Part shown: one piece after another, positions 1 to 10,060 of the stretch
Position numbering within the stretch: position 1 is the stretch's first letter
Layout: each line of letters begins with the position of its first letter
Position numbers and translations under genes: made by a program
The notes under the pieces: generated by a model
Told to the model about the DNA's origin: nothing
The model's input: only the letters and a program-made list of their open reading frames with translations
Databases searched by the model: none
Origin: Caprimulgus europaeus
Taxonomy: Eukaryota > Chordata > Aves > Caprimulgiformes > Caprimulgidae
DNA: 64,000 nucleotides
Reading direction: 5' to 3'
Assembly: GCA_907165065.1 (NCBI GenBank)
Contig: OU015528.1
Coordinates: 39,981,515-40,045,514 of the forward strand

Positions 1-3000
1 CTATTACCTTTGTCACAGTTCAGATATTTTGATGCAACTGAAACACAAACATTTTTTTGTCCATTATTGGGTCTTGAACACTAAGGAATACTTAACCCAT
101 GCAGGAAGATAGCTGCAGCTATACAGCAGTCTAAACTTATTTTCAAACTAGCAGCCTAGCTCAATTTTACTGTTTATTGAAGATTATAGGCAAATATTGA
201 GGCTGTCATCATGAATAAGAATTCTTAAAATGAAACAAAACCAGAAATAAAGTGGTTTACGTATACCTTGACTGAAAAAAGAACCCCTAAATTTAATAAT
301 CAGGAGTTTCAGGGACTTATTATTGACACTGATGGTTTTATTGCAATATTATAATTTTGTTCTGTATTGTATTTCTCAGTAGCTTGTTTCAGGCAGGCAT
401 TATTTTTTATTCAAAGTCAATCATGATCATATCTTCTATTTAACCTTATTCTGTCAGTGCGAGTAAAAGGAATGAGAGAAAAACTGCATACACTAAAGAA
501 AGTAAGAACAGTAATTTGAGAGAACGGACTGGGATGAAGTGAGAGGGTCCAAGAAGCTCACTTACTCAATAATTTTCTGCTGATCAAGCAGATGATAGGC
601 ACACAGTACAATAAGACTCCAATCTTGATCTGTGGTTAACTGTAATACAGGCAACAATAACAGCAATAATATAGCAATCATACTGGTAATACTTCGCATG
701 ACATTGTATTTGCTAGTGTATATGATTTAAGAATCACACGAAGAAGGGGAATTCAGCTAATGTTAAGGGAATAACATTATAATATACTGGTGGAGTGCTG
801 ATGCAAATTAAATTCTGATTAGATTTTGTGTTGATGGTAGTTAAAGTTCACGGATTGTTAGTATAGACAGGGGCATTGTGCGAAGAAAATCTGATCTCCT
901 ACATAACACAGAGTTTTTTCATAAATTCTTGTTTTGAATCAGAGCACATCTTCTGAACACATAATTACAAGTAAAATATTTATAATATTGGAGAATCTAT
1001 CACAGACCATAATAAATTGTTTTAGATCTAAATTATTCTCAGTGTTAAAAATTAATTTCTTAGTTCATGTTTGAATTTGTCTGTCTTCAGTTTTCTGTCA
1101 TTAGATGCTATATAATTTTTTGCTAGACACAATTCTAGAACAGTCTAAAAGAATAGTAGGGAAAAATATAGTTTTGAGTTCTCTTACAGGCCTACTTATG
1201 TGACATCATGATATAATTATTTTTTTCAGCATTTGTTTTACTCCATAAAACATGAGCTACATATACAAAGAAACATGATATTCTCTTTCCAGATAACATA
1301 CAAACTTCAGAAATAAAAATTGCTTTGTAAACTTCTTTTTACCTCAAAATAAAAACTTTTCAACTAGTCCCTAAGGTAAGATATCACAAAACAATAAAGC
1401 TTTCACAAATTGGCTAGAACACAATGACTTCATAAATGTCTTAACATGAGGCTTTGTGTCAAGATTGAAAAGTACTGCATCCAAAATATTTCAAAAACTA
1501 TTCTGTGAAGGTCCCATATGCTACATTTTCCTAAGGTAGTCCCAAATGAAATCCTGATTGCTAACAATATTGGCTTTTAAGAAACTTTGAATGATGTTGT
1601 GGCTTTGAGAATAGCATTTACTTAAGTAGTTTAGTTTGAAAATTTACCTAGCTACCTAACTAGTTTAGTTTTTACTAGATGTTCCAAGAGACGCAATGTC
1701 TTTCAAGAGTGCTCCACTTGTAATTTATCTTGCTGAACAGATCCAGTTGTACTAATGTGATTCTATTTAGGCACAGATAATTTGATTTAACTTTAATACT
1801 GTTTACTAGATCAAATTTAACACTGCTGTAATTTTTTAAAACCGTTCAGTTTATACCAGACTTTTAATTTAATTCTTAAGCATTTTATGACAGTACTTTA
1901 AGAAAAAAAAAAATAAGGTTCATATTTGAAGATACAATTCACATGATTTTAACAGTAATTATTATTAATGGAATGTTACTTTCATTAGTAATAAGAACTC
2001 AAAACTTTCAGAAAACCTATGTAACATTTTAAGAAGATAGTTTTGACTATTAAGATCTCAAGAATTCAAGAATTAACTCAAATTCTTCAAAGACATCCTA
2101 AATGTTTTTTTCAGATCCCAGAACACTGAAGTTAATTAGAGTTTTGACAGTAATTTTAATGGATATAAGAGAAGGCTCTTTTTCTGTCACTTCATTACTC
2201 ACCTCAAAAGAAACCAGTGCTGTATTATAAACTTAAAACTATTACTGTTGAACAAAAGAAATCACAAAGCTCTGGAAATAGAACAGGAAAGATTGAAGTC
2301 CTTGTATTGACAGAGTACACATGAGCTCACACACCCAAGAAGTAGACACTGCTGTGTACCACCAAAGACAGTAAAAGCAGAACAGTCTCCAAACTGGATT
2401 AACAAAGAGTCACTGCTAATCTGATAGGCAGAAGGTATGACCTCGTAACTCAAAATCTAGTGACTCAATTAATCAAAATGTATGAGTAAGACACACTAGC
2501 CAGGCAGCTGAGAGGTTTCTCAATGTCACCAAAAGCATCAGCTTGCCCCATCCATTATCTCTTCTCTAGCAGTAGTCAGTCTCCAATGGTTCAGAGGATG
2601 GGGAGAAAGGGAGCAACCAGTAGGCCTTGATGCATGGAATTAATTACCAACAGAATAAACAAATCAAATTAAACAGTGAACAAGTTTTCTTCCCAACCAT
2701 CTGCCGCTTTCATTCTTAAATAGCAAATGAATTCATGAATTAAATACTTATCAAAAAAACAGCCTGTAGATGCAACAGTGAATATTGTTGATACACCCAT
2801 GTAATTGCTGAAGGACAGGATGTATCACATACTGTTTTATATCTTATTTTGTTTATGGCTTTTCCTTTTACTTAAAAAGCAGTAAGTAAGAAAGAATTAA
2901 CTGTAATTTTTCAGATTTCAGATATACATTTTCTTAAAAAATAAAGCAATAAAATATTCCAGCTGTTCCACATAACATGAGATTAGAAACACACATGTTC

Positions 3001-3796
3001 AGGGTTGATGTTTAAAGCTGAAGGCCTCCAGATATTAGTATAATGAAAATCTATATGCCAACTACTGTATCCCATTTCATAGTAATCTTCGACAATATTT
3101 TATTTCAGTGATTTTTTCCCCTTGTTATTTATGCAGCATTGTAAATGTTATGGAAACTTGAAGACAGTAAATTTGAAATTCAAAAGGTGAAAATCAAATC
3201 AGTACACAAAAGAAATTTACTGTTATATATAGGTTTTCCTTTCTGGCTAGCATAGATTTTGTCTTCTTTTGGTTTTGGATCATTTTCCAGTACTCAGGGT
3301 CAAGGTTCTTTTCAGCTCCTTTTCTGTTCTGAAATTTTTCAAAGATTCTTAAATTTACTTTCCTGTTTTCTATGGAAACTCAAATTACACAAACTTTCTG
3401 CAACAGTCGTTCTTCAAAGCACAATTGGAAACAGTAAAAAAGCCTCAAATTTGCCTGTTCTTGGCTAGAAAAAAAAAAAAAAGAGTTGAAGGTAAACATG
3501 ATTCAAAAAACCCCGCTAAATATTATAGAACATTCTTTCAGTTCACTGTTTTTACAAAACATTACATAACTCTCTCACCCACCAACCACCCTTTTCCCTC
3601 TTATTTCTGAAATTTGAAAAAGAAAATATCTAATTCATCACTATGACATCAGATTTGTCATCAAATTTTGTTTAAATTATTCACTCAAAATTTACATTGT
3701 CTGTTTGCGACATTTCTTGGGTAACAATATAGTTATTAGTATACCAGCAACACTGATATTATTATATTATTAGTAGTATTAGTATATTATTAGTAT
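1..3796. other. Unique AT-rich noncoding DNA
   Basis: No gene or recognisable transposon was found. The short open frames here (at most 69 codons) are what AT-rich DNA gives by chance, and none resembles a known protein. The stretch contains a 16-base A run near 3467-3482 and a patch of TATTA-like repeats at about 3755-3796, directly before the CR1 tail. Positions 2540-2640 are a little richer in G and C and could be an old unclassified repeat, but I could not name it. Confidence 0.7.
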
Positions 3797-4259
3797 ATCC
3801 GGAGGAAGGCCACGAGGATGATCCAAGGGCTGGAGCGCCTCTCCTATGAGGACAGGCTGAAAGAGTTGGGGCTGTTCAGCCTGGAAAAGAGAAGGTTTCG
3901 GGGAGATCTTATAGCGGCCTTCCAGTACCTGAAGGGGCTACAAGAAAGCTGGGGAGGAACTTTTTTCAAAGGCAGGGAGTGATACAATAAGGGGGAAAGG
4001 CTTTAAACTAAAAGAGGGAGGGTTTAAATTAGATATTAGGAAGAAATTCTTCACTGTGAGGGTGGTGAAACACTTTAACTGATTGCCCAAGGAAATGTGG
4101 ATGCCGCCTCTCTGGCAGTGTTCAAGGCCAGGCTGGATGAGTCTTTAAGCAACCTGGTCTGGTGGAAGGTGTCCCTACTCATGGGAGGGGGGTTGGAACT
4201 ATGTGATCTTTAAGGTCCCTTCCAACCCAAAACCTTCTATGATTCTGTGATTCTATGAA
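3797..4259 (+). mobile_element. CR1 LINE, 3' end fragment
   Basis: This is a 5'-truncated CR1 non-LTR retrotransposon of about 460 bp. It starts inside the last part of ORF2: the first ~140 bases translate as the C-terminal reverse-transcriptase extension, with [17 protein letters not shown] and [20 protein letters not shown]. Frameshifts and stops follow. It ends with the CR1 3' UTR and a TTCTATGATTCTGTGATTC-type tail at about 4236-4258, which fixes the orientation. The severe 5' truncation is normal for CR1 and comes from incomplete target-primed reverse transcription. The FQYL variant groups it with the 21.2-kb copy rather than with the three copies carrying VYKYL or VYKYP. It has no coding capacity. 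Confidence 0.95.
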
Positions 4260-7163
4260 CACCTAAATATGGAGTAAAAATGTCAACAATAACATAGCCC
4301 CACACACATAATATCATGACAGTGTTTTCTCAGTTCTAAAAAGTATCTAAGAAAACAATCAAGGAATTCTCCAAGTGGCCCCTAAATTCCCCATCATAAA
4401 CATGGGAAACATTTTAGCTAAATTGGAAGGAAGCTTCTTATCTTCCACTGTCCTCTTCAGTGGAAGGATTACATTTTCAGATTCTGTTTGCTTCTCCAAC
4501 TGATTTTCACAACTTTGTTTTTTTCTCATTATTTAAATCAAATAAAAAAATACACTGATAGTTTTGGTGTGATGATTATGCTACTATGACGAAATGTTAG
4601 CATCATTTAGTTTTCTGTAAAATAGTAAAATTTACTTTTTAAGCAAGAACAGTTAAAGGAAAAATTTTGCATTTTCAGCTTGATTGCCTGAATTTTAGTT
4701 TTGATACAGAGGACAAATGGATCCAATGGAGTAAGGAAAAGAAGATGACATCAAAAAGCATTATATCAACATACTCTAATCGTAATAGCAGTAGCAAGTT
4801 ACAGAATAGGTGTCAAATAGTAGAGATTTCAATACCGAGATTCTTTTGAATTCTACAGCAGCAAAGTAGTAATCTCTTGATTAATTTCTGGCAGTGTAAA
4901 GGAAAGTTATCACCACGTCTTACTTCTGAAAGTGCTCTCGAAAAGATCTGAGACAATAGGAAGATACATAAACTAAAAGACAGAAAATCTTGGGAAAAGG
5001 ATAAAAAAAGTAAGTTATTGAAGAGACTTTTATTTTTCCTTTTGTAGAAGTATGCATAAATAATGTGCACAGTTTGCACATAGATTCTACTAATACATAT
5101 GGGAGCATATATTGTCTCTGTTTCTTGGAAATGTTTGCTATAGTATGTAGACCAGTTTTAGGCATTCAAAGTGGAACATTCTAGTTAGGTTTTTATTAAA
5201 ATACTTCAACAACCAGAATCCCTTCACTGAGACTGAATATTTTAGGAAATTGGGGAAAGATGTTTCATGGAGACGATAAAATTGAAGAGAGTGAGTTTGG
5301 GACACCATGGAGAAGTTCACGGTATTCCTGTTCTGCCTTTCCTCACCATTTCCTCATTGAGAAATACAACCGTCTAACATAGTGCATGACTCAAAGCAAT
5401 TCAGCTTTAACAGTATTGCAGAAGAATACCAGTGTGAGCTTGAAAATTACCTACCTTGAATAACTAAATACTTGGAATCAGTATCAAGTTAGCATTGACT
5501 TGCTTAGAAATATAAATTCCAGTCATTCCATTTGTGCTATTGTTATTTTTGTTCCCATGAGATTTCTTTGAAAATATGAAAATTCATTGAAAATATGAAA
5601 ATAGCTTTCATGCTATTTTCATTCCCATTGTTGACCAAATGGGTGAGCTGGCCTCATCTGTTGATTTGCTTTGCTTTATTAATAGTTAAATTTGTTTTAC
5701 AAATATTAATTAAATGCCTGTGTGTTAAGACCAGTATGAACTAGCTTGTGACTTCAGTGGGAGTAAGAATAGGCTCTACCAGACAAACAAGATTTTGACT
5801 CTTAAGGACCAAGTACATACTCTACTTTTCAAGTAGCAGCCCTTTTGTTGGGCTTTTTTTTTCCAGTGTATCAGATGATGAATAATCTCCTGATGTAAAT
5901 TTGCTTGCAATGCCAAGTCAGAGCCAAGTACTTTGAGTGGAAATAGTTTTAATACAAAGGTAACTACTGAAGTGAGATTCCATTTGACCAAGCCTTAGTC
6001 AGTCTGGGCAAGCTTTTGAAATTTAGGTAGGCATTTGACGTTTTAGAGTAAATCAAACTCTATAAGAAACAGACTTCGTTGCTTTGAGAAAAATGACGTT
6101 GGGATAAGACAGCAGAGGTCACATTACAATGTTGGGGAGTGTTTTATCCATTAGTTTTAAAATGTATTTTAAGCTGTTAGTGGAACATGCTTTATGGCAA
6201 ATAACCCTTTTCCCAGGTTTTTCACATCTGATGTTTCTCCACAGCATCTTATCCAATGAAGCACAGGAAGTCCTGAGAAGAAAGAAAGTAATCCATACTT
6301 TTTTAATTTTTTTGGTAAGTACCAAAATATTGAATTTATTGGAGTTGAATTATTTGAAAAGAGAATTCTGTGACTTTGCACCAACTTCACTATCTCTCTA
6401 GAGTTCTGGGCCTGGCCTCAACTCTTGATCTTCAGGCTGTGTGAATTTTTATTTTTTGCTTGAAGAAACAGAGAAGCAGATAAGATTCCAGATCAAGTGC
6501 AGGAGTGATTGGAAAAAAATGTGCAAACAAAGAGAAGCTGAATGTTGCTTCTTCCTGACAATCTGAGTCAATGGACAAGAAAAAAAAAGTGTAATTCCAT
6601 TATGTTACTATTCTCTGAGTAGGTATAGTTCCTTTATAGCCATTCCTTTATAAAATTTTATTCTTAGAAGCATATAAATTCCTTTTCAATTATTACCCTA
6701 AAATCTAGATCTTCCTGTCTTATCTTAGTTACAATTCTACCACTTATAGAGCATATTTTTCAAAGACCAAAATTCAATTTTATTTTCTGATGGGTACTTA
6801 AGGATTAGTTATGGGCAAAATATTTGTAACACCTCATTTGCTTTCAGGTCTTTTAAGCTTTCTAATTTCAGCAGACTTTGTAATGTTATAAAAGAGAAAA
6901 ACATAAAAGTAAAAATATATTGCATACAAGTGGTGGTGGAATTGTGATGCTTCTTAGAAAGAATTGATGTTTTCTGTTAAGAAAATATTGTATTTGAACT
7001 TGCTAATTCCCCCAGATAAAGCTCCTCAGAGAAAAAATATGACTGAAAAGAAGTCTGTTCAACAAACTTATAAGAATACTTGCCTGTCAACGTAGTCTTT
7101 GTTTGAAATATCAATGTACTTGTCTCAGGGTACTGTTTACCCCTTAGCAATTGTTATTTCACT
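4260..7163. other. Unique AT-rich noncoding DNA
   Basis: No recognisable gene or transposon lies between the two CR1 insertions. The overlapping frames at 6119-6401, on both strands and up to 90 codons, have no recognisable domain and no splice context that would make them exons. The one structural feature I can support is the short inverted repeat at 5595-5622. Confidence 0.65.
5595..5622. repeat. Perfect 11-bp inverted repeat (hairpin)
   Basis: ATGAAAATAGC at 5595-5605 is followed by a six-base spacer and the exact reverse complement GCTATTTTCAT at 5612-5622. A GAAAATATGAAAAT-like segment is also directly repeated just upstream (about 5570-5600). The arms could form a small hairpin or cruciform. 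Rearrangement of a local AT-rich repeat is the simplest origin, and no function is implied. Confidence 0.8.
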
Positions 7164-7399
7164 CATATAGAACCATAGAGTCATTTAGGTTGGAAAAGAC
7201 TTTTAAGATCATGAACTATCCAACCGTTAACCTAGCACTGCCAAGTCCACCACTAAACCACGTCCCTAAGTGCCACATCTACATGTCTTTCAAATTACGT
7301 CCAGGGACAGTGATTCAAGTATTTCTCTGGGAAGCCTATTCTGGTTTTGGTGAATAAATTTTTCCTAATATCTAATCTAAACCTCCCTTGGCACAACTT

Positions 7400-7806
7400 G
7401 AGGCCATTTCCTCTTATCACTTGTTACTTGGCAGGAGACCAAGACCCACCTCACTACAGTCTTTTTTCAGATAGTTGTAGAGAGTGATAGGGTCTTGCCT
7501 CAGTCTCCTTTTCTCCAGGTTAAATGACCCCAGTTCCCTCAGCTCCCACTCAAAGACTTGTGCACCAGCCCCTTTACCAGCTTTGTTGCTCTTCTTTGGA
7601 CATGCTCCAGCACCTCCATATCTTTCTTGTAGTGAAGGGCCCAAAACTGAATATAGTACTCCAGGCGTGGCCTCACCACTGCTGAGTACAGGGGGATGAT
7701 CACTTCCTCGGTCCAGCTGGTCACACTATTTCTAATGCAAGCCAGGTTGCTCTTGTCTTTCTTGGTCACCTGGACATGCTGCCAGCTCATATTCAGGTGG
7801 CTTTTG
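7400..7806 (-). pseudogene. CR1 ORF2 C-terminal remnant
   Basis: Reading leftward from 7806, the translation gives [19 protein letters not shown], then [20 protein letters not shown] and [13 protein letters not shown]. These are the conserved segments downstream of the reverse-transcriptase active site in avian CR1 ORF2. A change of frame then leads into [20 protein letters not shown]. The catalytic palm and the endonuclease are absent. The TLYNYL variant suggests a subfamily different from the other CR1 copies in the window. It directly follows ORF1-type sequence because most of ORF2 is deleted. Confidence 0.85.
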
Positions 7807-7991
7807 ACTATTCTCAGGCACTTCCATGGTTTCTAACACATCAATAACCCTTGCGTCTTTCCTGCCGCATGGATCCCCATCCCCAACCTCCACTGAGACA
7901 GCAGACTGAAGTACCTGTCCCTCAAACATTGGCATCCTATGCCCAGGTTTATCTCTAGAGAGACTGGTTTTATCCCTTTCCCTCTTAAAAT

Positions 7992-9698
7992 CTAGTTTAA
8001 AGCTCTTTCAAAGAGCCCTAGTAACTCCTGTGCCAAGATCCTTTTCCTCCTTTGAGACAGGTGTACCCCATACTTCACTAGCAGGCCTGGTGTCATGTAA
8101 ACTGATCCATGATAAAAAACCACAAAATTCTGCCAGTGACACTAGGCTCGGACCCAGGTATTGATCTGCTGGCTCTTCCTGTTTCTTCCCTCATCATTCC
8201 CTGCAACTGGAAGGATAGAGGAGAATACCAATTGTGTTCCTGATCCCTTAACCAGTTGTCCCAAAGCCCTGAAGCCTCTTTTGATTCCCCTCAGACTTCT
8301 TGATACAACTTCATCACTGCCTACCTGATAAATCAATAATGGATAATAATCCAAGGGCCATACCAGGATAGGAAGTTTTCCCTTCACATCTTTAACCCAA
8401 GCCCCAGGAAGGCAGTAGAATTCTGTAAGAAGTGAGTCCAGTCTGCATATTGGACCATTTATTCCCTTCAGAAAGGAGTCTTCTATGACAATGACCTGTC
8501 TTTTTTCCATTATGGAAGTGGTTTTGACACAGGACAGAGGATGACTTAACCTCAGAGACACCTCTAAGCTAGATGAACCATTGTCCTTGTTGTTATTCAC
8601 TTTCACTTGCAGAGTCTCATACTTATTATGCAAGGGTACCTGGGAACGTGGGGAAGTCACAGAAGAGACACACTTGCTGTGCCAGGCAGGAACTTGTCAG
8701 CATTGTCCCCTATCCCTTAAGTCAGGTTTGTTCTGCCAGGTGGAGAGAGAACAGGGAACTCTTCATGTCATGTGCCCTGTCTGCTTGTTGGGCCTGCCCC
8801 AGGGAAGGTAGGGTGTGATTCCAGTGATCTGCGTCTCTCGTACTCCCTGATACTCCTCAACCTACTCACTTCCTCCCAGAGCTTTATCACTAAGTCTAAG
8901 TCTAAGTTCTGACCTCCACTTGAACGTACTTCTGTAGTGGTTTTAGCCTGTCTGGCAGGCAAATACCAAACAGCCACTGGCTCACCCTACACTGCCCTGG
9001 AAATGAAGGAGAGTATCAGAACGGTAAAAGTGAGAGAACTTGTGGGCTGAGAGAAAAACAATTTAATAAGTAAAATACATTGAACTTAAAATATTAATTA
9101 TTATAATGGTAATAATGGAATATACAAATGAGTGATGCACAATGCAGTTGCTCACCACCTGCTGACAGATGCCCAGCCCATTCTGGACAGAGACAACCCT
9201 GAAACCAAAACCACAATCCCTGAAAAAGCAAGACAGCCTGCAAGAGCCCCTAGATACAACCAACCTTCATTAATATACTGAACATGATGTTATATGATAT
9301 GGAATATCCCATTGGCATATCCAAATGCCTATTTGGGTTTGCCAATTTACTACAGTCCCCCTGAGTTTCTTCTGCACCTGCAGACTAGCAAACATGGGGA
9401 GTTGAAATGTCCTTGATTTTCTTTGCAATAACTAAAAACATCAGGTTATTATCAACATTCTTCTCATAACAAATTCCATACTGAAACCAAAACACAGAGC
9501 TATTCTAGCTACTAAGACAATCAGCTCTATCCTAGCGAAACCAGGACACCTCCCACAGCTGTGCTCACTGCAGTCCAGTACTGGTGTAAGGGCAGGGCAC
9601 ACCCTGCAGACTGGCACCTGGGTGGTAGCGTGTTCCCACCTGAGCTCTGTCTGGGCAGCTGAGTCAGTCATGGTGGGTGCAGAGCCTAGAGAGGCCAT
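7992..9698 (-). pseudogene. CR1 ORF1 remnant (zinc-knuckle-like pair, coiled coil, SGNH esterase domain)
   Basis: CR1-type ORF1 proteins carry a zinc-finger-like N-terminal part and an esterase domain, and are thought to help package the RNA or interact with membranes. The N-terminal part (9698-9549) has CRVC followed by CGRC. The LTR interrupts it there. Downstream come a coiled-coil-like LWEEVSRLRSIREYER (around 8880) and the esterase domain. In an open frame of 172 codons starting at 8660, the consensus GDS nucleophile block reads EDS (residues 60-62), so Ser62 is kept and Gly is lost. QVGSDE is at 112-117. Past one TAG at 8142-8144 the same frame continues to GVHLS and ends ELLGLFERALN with a TAG at 7992. 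The His of the DGVHLS block is kept but its Asp is replaced, the usual catalytic Asp position. This is a decayed, non-functional copy, and the ORF1 start is inferred from the family. Confidence 0.8.
8933..9548 (-). mobile_element. ERVL-type solo LTR nested in CR1 ORF1
   Basis: On the minus strand the element begins TGTCCTGGTTTCGCTAGG at 9548 and ends CTAAAACCACTACA at 8933, the TG...CA ends of an LTR (616 bp). It lies inside CR1 ORF1, between the CGRC motif and the coiled coil. No internal retroviral sequence is present, so it is a solo LTR left by recombination between the two LTRs of a provirus. Flanking pentamers match only partly, so a target duplication cannot be confirmed. It is very similar along its whole length to the LTR at 30570-31204 and shares with it a middle segment not seen in the other ERVL-type LTRs here. 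It is younger than the CR1 it interrupts. Confidence 0.9.
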
Positions 9699-10060
9699 GG
9701 CTTTCTGCTGGGTAGGTACCACTGCTTCCTGGTCAAGCTGGCAGAGCTTCAGTTCCCTTCCTGCATGCCCTTCCTCATGAACTGCTGCGCTAACTTCCAT
9801 GCCATGCCCTGCTTGCCCGTCTTGGTTTCTAGCCCTCCCCAAGGGCTTCTTTTATACATGCAGGCAGCTTGGCCACCTTTTCCCCTGGCCCTGCCCAGAT
9901 CTTATCAGCCACCATCATGGAAGCTGCAGGCTCATGGAGGCTCTCTTGGCTCCCCCTGAGGTACTCCCTGTTCAGGAAGCCTCCCTGTGCACCATGCTGG
10001 AGTGGTCTGCTGCCAATCGTGCTGGTACTGAAGCTGCTCACCTCAGCAACACCTACATAC

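Larger units (their letters stand above)
7164..10060 (-). mobile_element. CR1 LINE with leader, ORF1 and ORF2 tail, internally deleted and interrupted by an LTR
   Basis: The element reads right to left. From about 10060 to 9699 there is a moderately GC-rich 5' leader-like region with TATAAAAG on the minus strand at 9849-9856. ORF1 follows (9698-7992, split by the LTR at 8933-9548), then the inter-ORF segment (about 7990-7810), then the last part of ORF2 (about 7806-7400), and finally the CR1 3' UTR ending near 7164. All parts are collinear and in one orientation, so one insertion is the simplest reading. The ORF2 endonuclease and most of the reverse transcriptase are missing, with a junction at roughly 7806-7850. 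The internal loss may have happened after insertion or on the RNA template. The alternative is two adjacent CR1 copies in the same orientation. The 5' boundary is uncertain by about 50 bases. Confidence 0.85.

Noticed and set aside
4560-4625. C/D-box snoRNA-like segment (GTGATGA followed by an inverted repeat)
   Set aside because: There is no matching CTGA D box near a closing stem, and the inverted repeat is imperfect.
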